From: Methanolobus sp. WCC4
GTDB taxonomy: Archaea; Halobacteriota; Methanosarcinia; Methanosarcinales; Methanosarcinaceae
Length of the DNA: 64,000 bases
NCBI RefSeq assembly: GCF_038022665.1
Contig: NZ_CP150629.1
Coordinates: 1,408,480 to 1,472,479, forward strand
Direction: 5' to 3'
This document shows, piece after piece, positions 55,441 to 63,965 of the stretch; position 1 is the stretch's first letter; each line of letters opens with the position of its first letter. Under the pieces are notes generated by a model. It was not told where the DNA came from. It saw only the letters and a list, made by a program, of their open reading frames with translations, and searched no databases. The translations under genes were made by a program, and so were the position numbers.

Positions 55441-56136
55441 TTACGCCTGTGGAACGACGTAAGGTATCTCCTCATAAGGCTGTATCACAACAAAGCCGTC
55501 TCCCCTGAAAGCCATCTGTATGCTTTCACCGCTTGACCTTCCTACTAAGGTCTTCAGTGATATGTCTGTTTTAATGTCCGGCATAAGATTGCCTGACCAT
55601 GCTACGGTTGCATTGGGATCGGTGAACACCGGTCTGTCCTGTGAGACCATAAGTGTCAACGGGTCGTAGTGTGTAGTGATGGCAACCATTCCTGTTCCTT
55701 CGAGCTTGACGTTGAAGAGTCCTCCTGCCATCATGCCTGCAACCTTCTTCATCATCTTGATGTCCCAGCTGATGCTTTCCTCGAATGCCAGAAGGTCGTT
55801 ACCGTTCACATATATTGCTTCATTGTTCAGGTTGAGTATGGATATCTTCTTCCCGCCGTCTGCAAGATAGACCTTGCCGTTCCCTTCTGCTTTAGTAAGG
55901 GAGACACCCTCTCCTGTAACAGCCTTCTTCATCATTTTTCCAAGTCCGTGCTCAAGTATGCCTTCTCTTGTGAATTTCACATCACCAAGGTATGCAACCA
56001 TTGCCCCTCTTTTCATCCATGCACGTCCGTTCAGGTTAAGCTCCAGCATCCTGTCACGCTCAAGTTCGAACTTGCCCTGACCAAGGTCCTTCTGGCCTGT
56101 ATTCCTCACAAATTCACTAATTGAATATCTGGACAT
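55441..56136 (-). CDS. AIM24 family protein
   Basis: 231 residues from ATG 56136 ([15 protein letters not shown]). Beta-rich AIM24 fold (named from a yeast mitochondrial protein; related to tryptophan-RNA-binding-attenuator-like folds): [60 protein letters not shown]. Function in archaea unknown. Convergent with the UPF0280 gene; upstream leader ends at a possible longer start at 56172. Confidence 0.85.
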   Translation of the reverse strand: MSRYSISEFVRNTGQKDLGQGKFELERDRMLELNLNGRAWMKRGAMVAYLGDVKFTREGILEHGLGKMMKKAVTGEGVSLTKAEGNGKVYLADGGKKISILNLNNEAIYVNGNDLLAFEESISWDIKMMKKVAGMMAGGLFNVKLEGTGMVAITTHYDPLTLMVSQDRPVFTDPNATVAWSGNLMPDIKTDISLKTLVGRSSGESIQMAFRGDGFVVIQPYEEIPYVVPQA

Positions 56137-56304
56137 TTCTATTCCTCCATATTCATTATAAATATTGTTCATTTGTGATATACTTTTTCAAAAGATGGCG
56201 ATCATATCGGTTAACAGCGAAAATCGAGATTTCACAGTCATTAATTTGATATACTCTCCTAACTAATAGAATATTGACCAATAAAAAAGGAGTGTGGAAT
56301 ATAT

Positions 56305-56553
56305 ATGGTAAAGGTTACTTTAGTTCATTCTGAATGGTGTCATTTCTGTCCTACTGCAAAGAAGATGTGGCGGGAATTAAGTGAGCAATGCGATTTCGAA
56401 TACGAGGAAGTAGAACTGGACACTCCTGAAGGAAAAGAGCTTGCAAAGAAGTTCAAGATCCGTTCCATACCTACAACGATAATTGATGATGAGGTTGCCT
56501 TTGTAGGAGTTCCTGATAAAACACAGGCAAGCAATGTTTGTGATGCCAGTTGA
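56305..56553 (+). CDS. Thioredoxin/glutaredoxin-like protein
   Basis: 82-residue thioredoxin fold with the active site CHFC in SEWCHFCPTAKK, and cis-Pro in RSIPTTIID. Short methanogen-type thioredoxins have this size. An AAGGAG ribosome-binding site precedes the ATG. The next gene, a thioredoxin reductase, starts 5 bases later, so this is its probable substrate. Confidence 0.88.
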   Translation: MVKVTLVHSEWCHFCPTAKKMWRELSEQCDFEYEEVELDTPEGKELAKKFKIRSIPTTIIDDEVAFVGVPDKTQASNVCDAS

Positions 56554-56558
56554 TAGAT

Positions 56559-57473
56559 ATGCATGATCTTATCATAATAGGTGGAGGTCCGGCAGGTCTG
56601 ACCGCAGCCATCTATGCGGTACGTTATGGTCTTGACACCCTTGTACTTGAGAAGAACGTTGTTCCCGGTCAGATAGCAACCGCTGACAGGGTGGAGAACT
56701 ATCCCGGCTTCTCATCGATCACCGGCATGGAATTGATGCAGAGGTTCAAGGACCATGCAGAGAGCATGGGAGTGAATGTACAGGTCACTGGTGTAAAGAC
56801 CGTTAAGGATCAAGGTGACAAAAAGATAGTTATCACCGATGATGGCGAGTTCGAGGCCCTTGCGGTGATAGTTGCCACCGGCGCCAACCCCAGACGTCTT
56901 GGTGTGCCCGGTGAGGACAGATTCCTGACAAAAGGTGTCTCCTATTGTGCCACCTGCGACGGTCCGTTCTATGCTGGTCTGGAGGTTATCGTTGTAGGAG
57001 GTGGCGAATCAGCAGTCACTGATGCTCTGGTCCTTGCGGATATCGCCAGCAAGGTCTATGTTGTACACAGGCGTGATGAACTGAGGGCATGTTCTCTGCT
57101 TCAGAAAAGGGCATTCGATAAGGAGAATATCAGTTTCATATGGGATACGGAGGTTCAGGAGATCAAAGGCGACGAGCTTGTGGAAAAGGTCATCCTGAAG
57201 AACGTGAGGACAGATGAGATAACTGAGATGAATATCGAAGGTATCTTCATTTATGTGGGTATCAATCCGAATACTTCCATGGTGGATGTGGATAAGACGG
57301 ATGTAGGTTTCATTGTGACCGACGAGAAGATGGAAAGTTCGGTAAGTGGTATATTCGCTGCAGGCGATTGCAGGCGGACTTCCATGTGGCAGGTTGTCAC
57401 AGCCGTTTCAGACGGAGCGGTTGCTGCAATATCTGCACATGAGTACATCCTGTCTGTAAGGTCTGATACTTAA
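56559..57473 (+). CDS. trxB: Thioredoxin reductase
   Basis: 304 residues from ATG 56559 (MHDLIIIGGGPAG). Low-molecular-weight TrxR: FAD loop at the N-terminus, VATGANPRRLGVPGE, the redox centre CATCDG (about 130-133), and the pyridine nucleotide loop VVGGGESAVTDALVLA followed by HRRDELRA, whose arginines favour NADPH over F420-dependent types. The FAD C-terminal GIFAAGDCRRTSMWQVVTA closes it. It transfers electrons to the adjacent thioredoxin. Confidence 0.93.
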   Translation: MHDLIIIGGGPAGLTAAIYAVRYGLDTLVLEKNVVPGQIATADRVENYPGFSSITGMELMQRFKDHAESMGVNVQVTGVKTVKDQGDKKIVITDDGEFEALAVIVATGANPRRLGVPGEDRFLTKGVSYCATCDGPFYAGLEVIVVGGGESAVTDALVLADIASKVYVVHRRDELRACSLLQKRAFDKENISFIWDTEVQEIKGDELVEKVILKNVRTDEITEMNIEGIFIYVGINPNTSMVDVDKTDVGFIVTDEKMESSVSGIFAAGDCRRTSMWQVVTAVSDGAVAAISAHEYILSVRSDT

Positions 57474-57506
57474 TTTCCTTCATTCAACTAGAAAGGTGAG
57501 TCAAAA

Positions 57507-57926
57507 ATGAAGTGTGATGAAGAACTCAATGGTAGTTTCTGTTTGAAGATTTGCTCCGACTCCACGGCTGAAGACCTGGAGCCCATAGCAATTGCCGTAC
57601 ACACCCTGCTAGGAATACCGACAACCATTCGCAGTCTCAATTGTAAGGGTATCCGTATGGAAAGGGGCATGATCATTGACAGGGACTACACAGGCCCGGT
57701 CCTTGAGGAGGTCATGAGAACGAACATAAGTATCAGGACAGTGCCAAAAGAAGGTGTTTACAAGGGTAAGTCAGTTGTGGTGGCTCCTATAAGGACGACC
57801 AACGATGAAGTTGTTGGTGCGATAGGCGTTGTTGACCTTGTTGCAGCACTTGATATCCTGGTTATGTTCAGGGAATATCCCGGTGTTATTGATGAAGTGG
57901 AAGAGTCACGAAAAAGGATGAAGTGA
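57507..57926 (+). CDS. DUF2111 domain protein
   Basis: 139-residue soluble protein of a family found in methanogens. Conserved LEPIAIAVHTLLGIPTTIRS and GPVLEEVMRTNISIRTVPKEG, plus the strand-rich VVVAPIRTTNDEVVGAIGVVDL. Two cysteines near the N-terminus (positions 3 and 12, 16) are visible. It begins 34 bases after trxB, possibly co-transcribed. Function unknown. Confidence 0.8.
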   Translation: MKCDEELNGSFCLKICSDSTAEDLEPIAIAVHTLLGIPTTIRSLNCKGIRMERGMIIDRDYTGPVLEEVMRTNISIRTVPKEGVYKGKSVVVAPIRTTNDEVVGAIGVVDLVAALDILVMFREYPGVIDEVEESRKRMK

Positions 57927-57941
57927 AGTACTTGTTGCAAC

Positions 57942-57961
57942 CCGGTAATACCTGGCCGGGC
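57942..57961 (+). terminator. Hairpin after DUF2111
   Basis: CCCGG (57942-57946) and CCGGG (57957-57961) form a short GC stem followed by a T-rich region (TTATTTTGTC). The gap from here to about 58494 contains this hairpin, the 103-bp inverted-repeat unit and otherwise no recognisable gene. Confidence 0.4.
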
Positions 57962-58211
57962 CACTATCTTATTTTGTCTGTTCTTGCTATCTGTTCCGTG
58001 TGATAATTCCGGTCTTATCTTTTTCTTTGTATTCGTGCCTGATCATGTGGACCGCTGAGGTCATGCTTGGTAGTATCTTGTCATATCCTGTTCTATTTCG
58101 AAGTTATTATCTTCTTTTCTCGTTCATTCTCATACTCATGGAGGTTCATACCACTATATTTGTTAGGCATGCCAACATAATTATATAGTAATTAATCATT
58201 ATATGGGTTGT

Positions 58212-58314
58212 TACTATGCAACACAAAATGCCTTAAAAGAAATATGATAACTATTGAAGCTACAAAGGTCACTTCCTTTAGACAAACACTCTTCTCCGTA
58301 AGTGTTGCATAGTA
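58212..58314. repeat. 103-bp segment bounded by 13-bp inverted repeats
   Basis: TACTATGCAACAC (58212-58224) is matched exactly by its reverse complement at 58302-58314. The interior is AT-rich with no clear gene. The size fits a miniature transposable element or the fused ends of an excised one, but no target duplication is seen. Confidence 0.5.
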
Positions 58315-58494
58315 GCATTCGATGTTCACAGGAATATTAAGAAAAAATGAAAAATGGAGTCTTAGGAATGGAATGGAAATTGCCAAGAAGGACACAGCAA
58401 CGATTCAGACATTTCAGGGTATGGCATGGAACTATCACATCTCCAGATCCTGATGAGTAATGGCCATTGGGACCGAAAAACGCAAGGTGATAAA

Positions 58495-58917
58495 ATGACC
58501 TATTACAAAAATACAGGCGCTATTCAATTGAAAGAGATGAATGAGGAGATACTGGGTTCTTACTTCCGTGGCAACATGCAGGTTCTGAGACATCACATAT
58601 ATGAGTACCAGAAAGGTCTGAGGGACCTTATACTACATACTTCCATTGCCCCTATGGAAGGTGATATCATTGATCTTCTCGAGAAAAAGAATGTGAGCTA
58701 TCTCATCAGGAAGGCTTCGGATAAGAAGATAAATGTGTTCTTCGGAGACAAAAAATGCATCAATGTTCTCAGAAATATCGGTGACAAGAGTCTTTCTGAT
58801 TACACGGATGAAGAGGATTTCATACTTGGTATAATGCTGGGATACGACCGTGTACAGCAGTGTGACCGTTATCTCAGAAGAAAGAAAAGGAATTCAATGG
58901 CGGAGTTGTTCCTGTGA
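58495..58917 (+). CDS. DUF2023 family protein
   Basis: 140 residues from ATG 58495, chosen because AGGTGAT lies 5 bases upstream; the open frame reaches 58426. Core: HHIYEYQKGLRDLILHT, KINVFFGDKKCINVL and DEEDFILGIMLGYDRVQQC, the DUF2023 pattern. In bacteria the family is often near flavodoxin genes, but no such gene is here. The 26-residue N-terminal extension before the core is unlike most members. Function unknown. Confidence 0.7.
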   Translation: MTYYKNTGAIQLKEMNEEILGSYFRGNMQVLRHHIYEYQKGLRDLILHTSIAPMEGDIIDLLEKKNVSYLIRKASDKKINVFFGDKKCINVLRNIGDKSLSDYTDEEDFILGIMLGYDRVQQCDRYLRRKKRNSMAELFL

Positions 58918-58967
58918 GATGCACGGGAAAGCGTTATACTCCGTCTGTTGTCATGAGGTCAATGTCC

Positions 58968-59231
58968 TTATAGTTCTTTGAACTTCTGGAACTTGATCGC
59001 CCTGCTGATCACAAAAGCTACTATCGATATTGCTACTGCCAGCAGTATTACCATCAATATGTTCCCGTTCTCTGCCGCTTTCATAAGGCTATAGAAAAGG
59101 AAAGCACTCAATACCATACCCACTAGCAGCAATACGGCTGCTGGCATACTGTATATTTTTCCAAGTGGTCCTTCCATAGTGTTCAACAACACCTGATCCA
59201 TATTATAGTTTTCTATTAATTTCCAGTTCAT
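58968..59231 (-). CDS. Small two-TM membrane protein
   Basis: About 87 residues (start uncertain: ATG at 59267, 59231 or 59201). Two hydrophobic helices, MPAAVLLLVGMVLSAFLFYSL and ILMVILLAVAISIVAFVI, separated by a short loop, and a basic tail (RAIKFQKFKEL). No family recognised. It is divergent from the ABC permease and its promoter region adjoins the TetR operator at 59320-59339, so it may belong to the same regulon. Confidence 0.5.
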   Translation of the reverse strand: MNWKLIENYNMDQVLLNTMEGPLGKIYSMPAAVLLLVGMVLSAFLFYSLMKAAENGNILMVILLAVAISIVAFVISRAIKFQKFKEL

Positions 59232-59319
59232 CAATATTATAATATTGTTTTTCTCTGGATATCCCATAATTTTAGCATAAGTTTTTATATGTACGATTTT
59301 AATTCATTTGAATGACTGA

Positions 59320-59339
59320 ACAGTCATTCCAAGGTCATC
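59320..59339. promoter_or_regulatory. TetR operator 1 (upstream of the ABC permease)
   Basis: GAATGACTGAACAGTCATTC, a palindrome with perfect 9-bp arms, lies just downstream of a TATA-like TTTTTATATG (59282-59291) at the likely transcription start. Matches the sites at 60692-60705 and 61317-61336. Confidence 0.7.
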
Positions 59340-59381
59340 AGTAATAAAGGCAGAATAGAATTAAATTGGGAAGAATAAGCA

Positions 59382-60620
59382 ATGAAGAAAAGGACCTATC
59401 TTAAACTTGCTACAAATATCCTGATCCACAGTAAGATCAGAAGCTGGCTCACTATCATAGGCATTGTCATTGGTGTTGGATCAGTGGTCACTATCATGGC
59501 ACTAAGTGACAGCATGGAAGCGGACATGGAAGAAAGGTTAGCTGATCTGGATCTTACCCTTATTACAGTGACCCCTGGCTATACACAGGCAACTTCAGGC
59601 TTTAGAGGAGGTCCGGGTGGTTTTGGTGGTGATACCTCGTCCTCTGATGCAGAACTGACAGACAAGGATGTAATGGCAATAAAACTTGTAGAGAATATCG
59701 ATCACATCTATGGCCAGATATCAGGAAGTAATCTGGATGTCTACTTTATGGGTGAGACTGCAGGACTTTCTGTGACAGGAGTAGACCCGCAGGTGTGGCA
59801 GTATACTGTGACCTATGAGGTGGAATCCGGCAGATTGCTTGAACCAGCTGACAATAATGTTGTAGTTATTGGTTACAGGATAGCTCATGAGATGTATGAT
59901 CAGGAGATAGGCCTTAACCGCATACTTGCCATCGAAGGCAGATCCTATCGGGTTATAGGCATACTGGCAGAAGGTGAAAGCGACCGTGCTATTATCATGC
60001 CCATCGATTCTGCAGTGGATATAATAGATGATGCAGAAAAAGATGTATTTGACAGTATAATCGTAAAAGCAGATGATGTCGGAAACGTTGAAACGGTCGT
60101 AGAGGACATCGAAGAGAAGCTCATGATCTCAAGGCATGTCATGAATGATGATGACCGTGATTTCAGTGTTTCGGATTCATTGTCCATGGCAGAGTCTTTC
60201 AGTGAGATGATGTCGTCATTCACAATATTCCTGGGAGCAATAGCAGGTGTTTCACTTGTTGTCGGTTCTGTAGGTATCGCAAATACAATGTTCACATCAG
60301 TATTGGAAAGGACCAAGGAGATAGGTACTATGAAGGCGATCGGGGCCAAAAACAGTGATATTCTCATGATCTTCCTTTTCAACTCCGCACTGGTTGGTTT
60401 TGTTGGAGGAGTGCTCGGCATATTGCTAAGTCTGGTTCTGACATCTTTCTTCCCATATCTTGGACTTCCAATGGCACGTTCATCCACTGGTATGACAGTT
60501 GCTCCTGACCTGATGCTTCTGGGGATTGGCATAGCAATGTTCATAGGGGTGATCTCAGGCCTGATACCGGCGTACAATGCATCAAAAATGAAGCCTGTAG
60601 ATGCACTGAGGTATGAGTGA
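59382..60620 (+). CDS. MacB/FtsX-type ABC transporter permease
   Basis: 412 residues: TM1 near 20-42 (TIIGIVIGVGSVVTIMA), a large extracytoplasmic MacB core domain (about 45-265), including a Gly-rich loop GFRGGPGGFGGD, then three TM helices (about 285-310, 330-355, 385-405) with the coupling segment ERTKEIGTMKAIGAKNSDI. The TM1-core-3TM plan is that of MacB/LolC permeases. Such a permease normally needs an ATPase and often an adaptor; neither is adjacent. TetR operator 1 lies 43 bases before the start, so expression is probably repressed by the TetR gene downstream. Confidence 0.88.
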   Translation: MKKRTYLKLATNILIHSKIRSWLTIIGIVIGVGSVVTIMALSDSMEADMEERLADLDLTLITVTPGYTQATSGFRGGPGGFGGDTSSSDAELTDKDVMAIKLVENIDHIYGQISGSNLDVYFMGETAGLSVTGVDPQVWQYTVTYEVESGRLLEPADNNVVVIGYRIAHEMYDQEIGLNRILAIEGRSYRVIGILAEGESDRAIIMPIDSAVDIIDDAEKDVFDSIIVKADDVGNVETVVEDIEEKLMISRHVMNDDDRDFSVSDSLSMAESFSEMMSSFTIFLGAIAGVSLVVGSVGIANTMFTSVLERTKEIGTMKAIGAKNSDILMIFLFNSALVGFVGGVLGILLSLVLTSFFPYLGLPMARSSTGMTVAPDLMLLGIGIAMFIGVISGLIPAYNASKMKPVDALRYE

Positions 60621-60691
60621 ACCAGATTTGTCCGAGAATCGGGAAATGACACAAACTATTTATACAACAAACCATTTTTATTAATATAAAA

Positions 60692-60705
60692 TGACTAAAT
60701 AGTCA
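60692..60705. promoter_or_regulatory. TetR operator 2 (upstream of tetR)
   Basis: TGACTAAATAGTCA palindrome directly after a TATA element (TTAATATAAA, near 60680-60690) and 17 bases before the tetR start, implying autoregulation. Confidence 0.65.
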
Positions 60706-60721
60706 ATCCAAGAGACCACCC

Positions 60722-61297
60722 ATGAAAAAACAGGTTGAAGATAAGAAAGCAGCCCTATTAGAGGCTGCCCTGAAGCTCTTTACTGAAAGGGGCTTCCATG
60801 GTACATCCACAGCCCAGATATCAAAAGAAGCAGGTGTAGCCACAGGCACTTTATTCAATTATTTCCCTACTAAAGAGGATCTCATCAATGGTCTGTATTT
60901 TGAGGTAAAGGGTGACCTGAGCCGAAAAATGGGAAAAGATGTCCAGACACAGAATACCTTTAAGGAAAAATTGAGGAAAATGTGGTATAATCTGGTCGAA
61001 TGGGGACTGGATAACCAGGAAGAATTCCTTTTTGTAGGACAGTTCTGTTCTTCTCCTTACATAACAAGCCATACCCGTGAAGTAGTTATGGAAGAGTATG
61101 TTTTCTTCCATGATCTTGTGGCGGAAGGATTAGCAAATGGTGAGCTTGGAGATTACCCTCCAGAAATGATAACTTCAATGTTCTATCAGTCAAGCAGGAC
61201 AATAGTTGACTACATTCTTTATTCTGAACCAAAGGACAGGAATAAAGCTATAGAAGATGGATTTAAGGTTGTCTGGGAGGGGCTTGCCAGAAAATAA
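60722..61297 (+). CDS. TetR/AcrR family regulator
   Basis: 191 residues. N-terminal HTH (AALKLFTERGFHGTSTAQISKEAGVATGTLFNYFPTKEDLI; the family signature with recognition helix at GTLFNYF) and a C-terminal helical ligand-binding/dimer domain. Ligand unknown. It is flanked by the operator-type palindromes described, so autoregulation and control of the permease upstream and remnant gene downstream are inferred. Confidence 0.9.
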   Translation: MKKQVEDKKAALLEAALKLFTERGFHGTSTAQISKEAGVATGTLFNYFPTKEDLINGLYFEVKGDLSRKMGKDVQTQNTFKEKLRKMWYNLVEWGLDNQEEFLFVGQFCSSPYITSHTREVVMEEYVFFHDLVAEGLANGELGDYPPEMITSMFYQSSRTIVDYILYSEPKDRNKAIEDGFKVVWEGLARK

Positions 61298-61316
61298 TAT
61301 TTTTTTCATCGATTAA

Positions 61317-61336
61317 ATGAGTGAGCAGTCACTCAT
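61317..61336. promoter_or_regulatory. TetR operator 3 (upstream of the truncated permease)
   Basis: ATGAGTGAGCAGTCACTCAT aligns with operator 1 over ATGACTGAACAGTCATT with few changes and is palindromic outside the centre. It lies 80-100 bases before the permease remnant. Confidence 0.6.
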
Positions 61337-61414
61337 ATGCTTTTAATGGTGCATCCACTTCAAGGATATCAGGTGAATGAAACAATAATAAAAAGTGATG
61401 CGGCTTATGGGTGA

Positions 61415-61621
61415 GGAACTATTCCTTTGCTGATGGAATGGCTACGGCATGGTATGAGTCAGGGTGCAGCAGCAGCTTTCATGATTACCGGACCTGCAAC
61501 GAAGATCACGAACCTTGGTGCTGTGAAGATCGTTCTTGGTTCCCGGCAGTTCAGCATATTTCTAGTATATACAATAGTTTTCGCAGTTACAACAGGACTT
61601 ATTATAGATAATTCTCTATAA
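61415..61621 (+). pseudogene. C-terminal fragment of a YraQ-type permease
   Basis: Only the last 68 residues or so of a COG0701/YraQ-family permease remain: the frame begins GTIPLLMEWLRHGMSQG and continues GPATKITNLGAVKIVLGS and a final TM helix (YTIVFAVTTGLIIDN), ending at a stop near 61621. A stop codon precedes it in frame (61412-61414) and the N-terminal helices are missing. The parent permease probably exported a metal(loid) or other toxic solute (family inference). It probably lost its 5' end by deletion, leaving operator 3 nearby. Confidence 0.65.
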
Positions 61622-61673
61622 TATATTATAGTGAAGTTATGCAAGAAAGGTATTTAGAAAAATTGGTGTTCTT

Positions 61674-62819
61674 GTGATCCAAAAAGTAAAAAAGTTAAAA
61701 CTTAGAAAGATCGTGTTACATTCATTCTTATTTTTGCTTCTATTTTGTGCAGGTCTCATATTATTTATGAATATAGGCCCGGCTTTTGGTGGGGACCCGA
61801 CCACAGAACAAATAGAAGAATATCAGCAATTAAGTAATTATGTTGATGGACATTTTGTAAATGAGCTCCCTACAAGTACATTCGTTGATCAGTCAGATAC
61901 TTCATCAGCGAACTATTCTTTTGATCCAGATGTATCAGATCGTGATCCTACAAGTCCAATCCCTGTTTCTACTATTGACTGGGACAAAGTGAACAGTGAA
62001 AATGATAGTCTTACGTGGTTAGGACACTCTGCTTATCTGCTTAGTATTGATGACAAAAAGGTCTTGCTAGATCCCATGCTGGGTCCTGTTGCATCACCTG
62101 TCTCATTTGTTGGGATCAACAGATATGAGTACAGTGAAGATATCATGATGAACATCATTGATGAAATGCCACCGATAGATGCAGTTCTCATAACACATGA
62201 CCATTATGATCATCTGGATTACCAATCCATTGTAAAGCTAAACAGCAAAGTATCGCATTTCTTTGTCCCTCTTGGATGTGGTGCTCATCTGGTCAGATGG
62301 GGCATTCCTGAAGAGAGGATTACAGAGCTTAACTGGTGGGAAGAAGCGGAGTATCAGGGCATGACCGTTGCTTTGACACCATCCAGACACAATTCCGGAA
62401 GGGATCCGTTCAGTATCGATACCACACTATGGGGTGGCTGGGTCATTCTTGGAAATGGCACCCGGATATATACCAGTGGTGATGGTGGCTATGGTCCACA
62501 TTTCAAGGAGATCGGGGACCAATACGGACCTTTCGATATTACACTGATGGAAGGTGCTCAATATGACCAGAGGTGGGCTGAGATCCATATGACACCGGAG
62601 CAGTCTGTTCAGGCTCATGTGGATGTGAATGGTGAGACCATGATGCTGATGCATTGGGGAGCATTCACGCTGGCTAACCATGCATGGAATGAACCAATAG
62701 AAAGGGCGCTTGAAGAAGCAAATGAGAGAGAAGTGAACATAATTGCTCCAATGATCGGTGAGACAGTCCTGTTGGACTCAGATCTGCAAACATCTCCACC
62801 TTCATGGTGGGATCTCTGA
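61674..62819 (+). CDS. Membrane-anchored MBL-fold hydrolase (UlaG/NAPE-PLD-like)
   Basis: 381 residues, start GTG 61674. An N-terminal TM helix (about 14-35; SFLFLLLFCAGLILFMNIG) probably acts as an anchor or uncleaved signal, then a metallo-beta-lactamase domain from about 110: LTWLGHSAYLL, LLDPMLGP, the zinc motif THDHYDHLD, HNSGRDPF and HWGAFTLANHAW. These motifs fit the NAPE-PLD/L-ascorbate-6-phosphate lactonase branch. Likely acts outside the membrane; substrate unknown. Gene follows the permease fragment by about 50 bases. Confidence 0.85.
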   Translation: MIQKVKKLKLRKIVLHSFLFLLLFCAGLILFMNIGPAFGGDPTTEQIEEYQQLSNYVDGHFVNELPTSTFVDQSDTSSANYSFDPDVSDRDPTSPIPVSTIDWDKVNSENDSLTWLGHSAYLLSIDDKKVLLDPMLGPVASPVSFVGINRYEYSEDIMMNIIDEMPPIDAVLITHDHYDHLDYQSIVKLNSKVSHFFVPLGCGAHLVRWGIPEERITELNWWEEAEYQGMTVALTPSRHNSGRDPFSIDTTLWGGWVILGNGTRIYTSGDGGYGPHFKEIGDQYGPFDITLMEGAQYDQRWAEIHMTPEQSVQAHVDVNGETMMLMHWGAFTLANHAWNEPIERALEEANEREVNIIAPMIGETVLLDSDLQTSPPSWWDL

Positions 62820-62831
62820 TCTGCAAATTCA

Positions 62832-62846
62832 GGCTCTGTAGAAAAC
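62832..62846 (+). repeat. Solo terminal repeat of an insertion element
   Basis: GGCTCTGTAGAAAAC resembles the end of the element that begins at 62879 (GGCTCTGTAGAGATCCT). It is 47 bases outside that element and has no matching right end nearby except the one at 63208, so it may mark an older insertion or an alternative boundary. Confidence 0.5.
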
Positions 62847-62878
62847 GTATAGATATTACTATCTATTGTCAAAATCTG

Positions 62879-63208
62879 GGCTCTGTAGAGATCCTGTCAA
62901 TTCCAGCTTTGAAGTCAACACCTATCAATTCCGAATAAAACCAATTGTTTTCAATTAGTGGAAATGGAACGTGCCGCCTGCGGCGGGTGGCCGTACTGTT
63001 CTTTGTTCCCAAATGATCTTTTGCAGAACTATCATAAACACAAGGATGCGATGGACAATAGTTTTGCTAACTGGAAGTCATGAATAACTACAACCATCGC
63101 GAAGGATCCGGCGAAGCTGGCACGGTTCAAACAGATGAAAAATAGTTGATTGACCTATTGATTGACTTAAATTCATTTCTGTATTCAAATGAGGATCTCT
63201 ACAGAGCC
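62879..63208. mobile_element. 330-bp element with 17-bp terminal inverted repeats
   Basis: GGCTCTGTAGAGATCCT at 62879-62895 is exactly mirrored at 63192-63208. The 8 flanking bases AAAATCTG (62871-62878) and AAATTCTG (63209-63216) match at 7 of 8, consistent with a target duplication. Too short for a transposase; the interior has a GC-rich hairpin (CCGCC TGC GGCGG) and a 39-codon frame (62964-63083, MERAACGGWPYC) with no family match. A non-autonomous or deleted insertion sequence; ends resemble those of IS6-like elements but that is inference. Confidence 0.7.
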
Positions 63209-63368
63209 AAATTCTGCAAAAATAATCACTATTCTGAAAGACAAATAAAATTATTATTAAAAATAGTGCATATTTTGAAGATTAAGCCATAAAGTAATTA
63301 TAAAGTAGTTGCTACTATATTAAAAATAAATACTGAGGTCTAGATCTCAAGAGTGGAAGGGTATAATT

Positions 63369-63965
63369 ATGATGGGTAGGGAAGTATTGATTATTTTGTT
63401 AATTTTGTTATCTGTATTTTTTACAGCAGGTTGTGTGGATGAACAGGCCAACCAGGGAGAAATTGCAGAAACAAATATTCAAAAAGAAAAGGAACTACAG
63501 GATTCTACTTCGATAGAAGAAAATTTATCTGTTGCTGAAGTGCAAACAGATATTTCAAATAAAGATGAACCTCCTGTTCGTCTATCACTGGAAGAAGTGC
63601 AGGACAGGGCAGGTTTTGAGGTAATTTATCCTTCATATATTCCAGAAGATTATAATTTCTCCCATGCGTTTATTCATAAAAGCGTTGATGGAACAGCTCT
63701 AGAGGGTGTTTTGGAAAGTGTTGATATATGGTACAAGAACGACACTGATTTTATAAGTATCAGTGAAAGGATCTATTATAATGATTCTTTTAAGTATCAG
63801 GCAACTGATTATGATGAAACTGTCAATATCAATGGACATGAAGCTATATACATAGAATTTTCACAGACTCATGCTTTGATATGGGACGTAGACGACATCC
63901 AGATATATATTTTTGCTACGACTAGTAAGGAAGAGGCTTTAAAGGTGGCTACATCTATAAAGTGA
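63369..63965 (+). CDS. Predicted lipoprotein with DUF4367 domain
   Basis: 198 residues. The N-terminus (LIILLILLSVFFTAGC) is a lipoprotein signal with Cys22 available for lipid attachment, followed by a Glu/Gln/Ser-rich linker (about 25-75) and a C-terminal domain (about 80-198) with AGFEVIYPSYIPEDYNF and YIEFSQTHALIWDVDD, characteristic of DUF4367. Probably exported to the cell surface; function unknown. Start at ATG 63369 (MMGREV) or 63372. A T-rich tract follows the stop near the window end. Confidence 0.75.
   Translation: MMGREVLIILLILLSVFFTAGCVDEQANQGEIAETNIQKEKELQDSTSIEENLSVAEVQTDISNKDEPPVRLSLEEVQDRAGFEVIYPSYIPEDYNFSHAFIHKSVDGTALEGVLESVDIWYKNDTDFISISERIYYNDSFKYQATDYDETVNINGHEAIYIEFSQTHALIWDVDDIQIYIFATTSKEEALKVATSIK

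Noticed and set aside
58192-58395. 67-codon minus-strand frame in the 58-kb gap
   Set aside because: No ribosome-binding site, no family features and it spans the 103-bp inverted-repeat unit; treated as chance.
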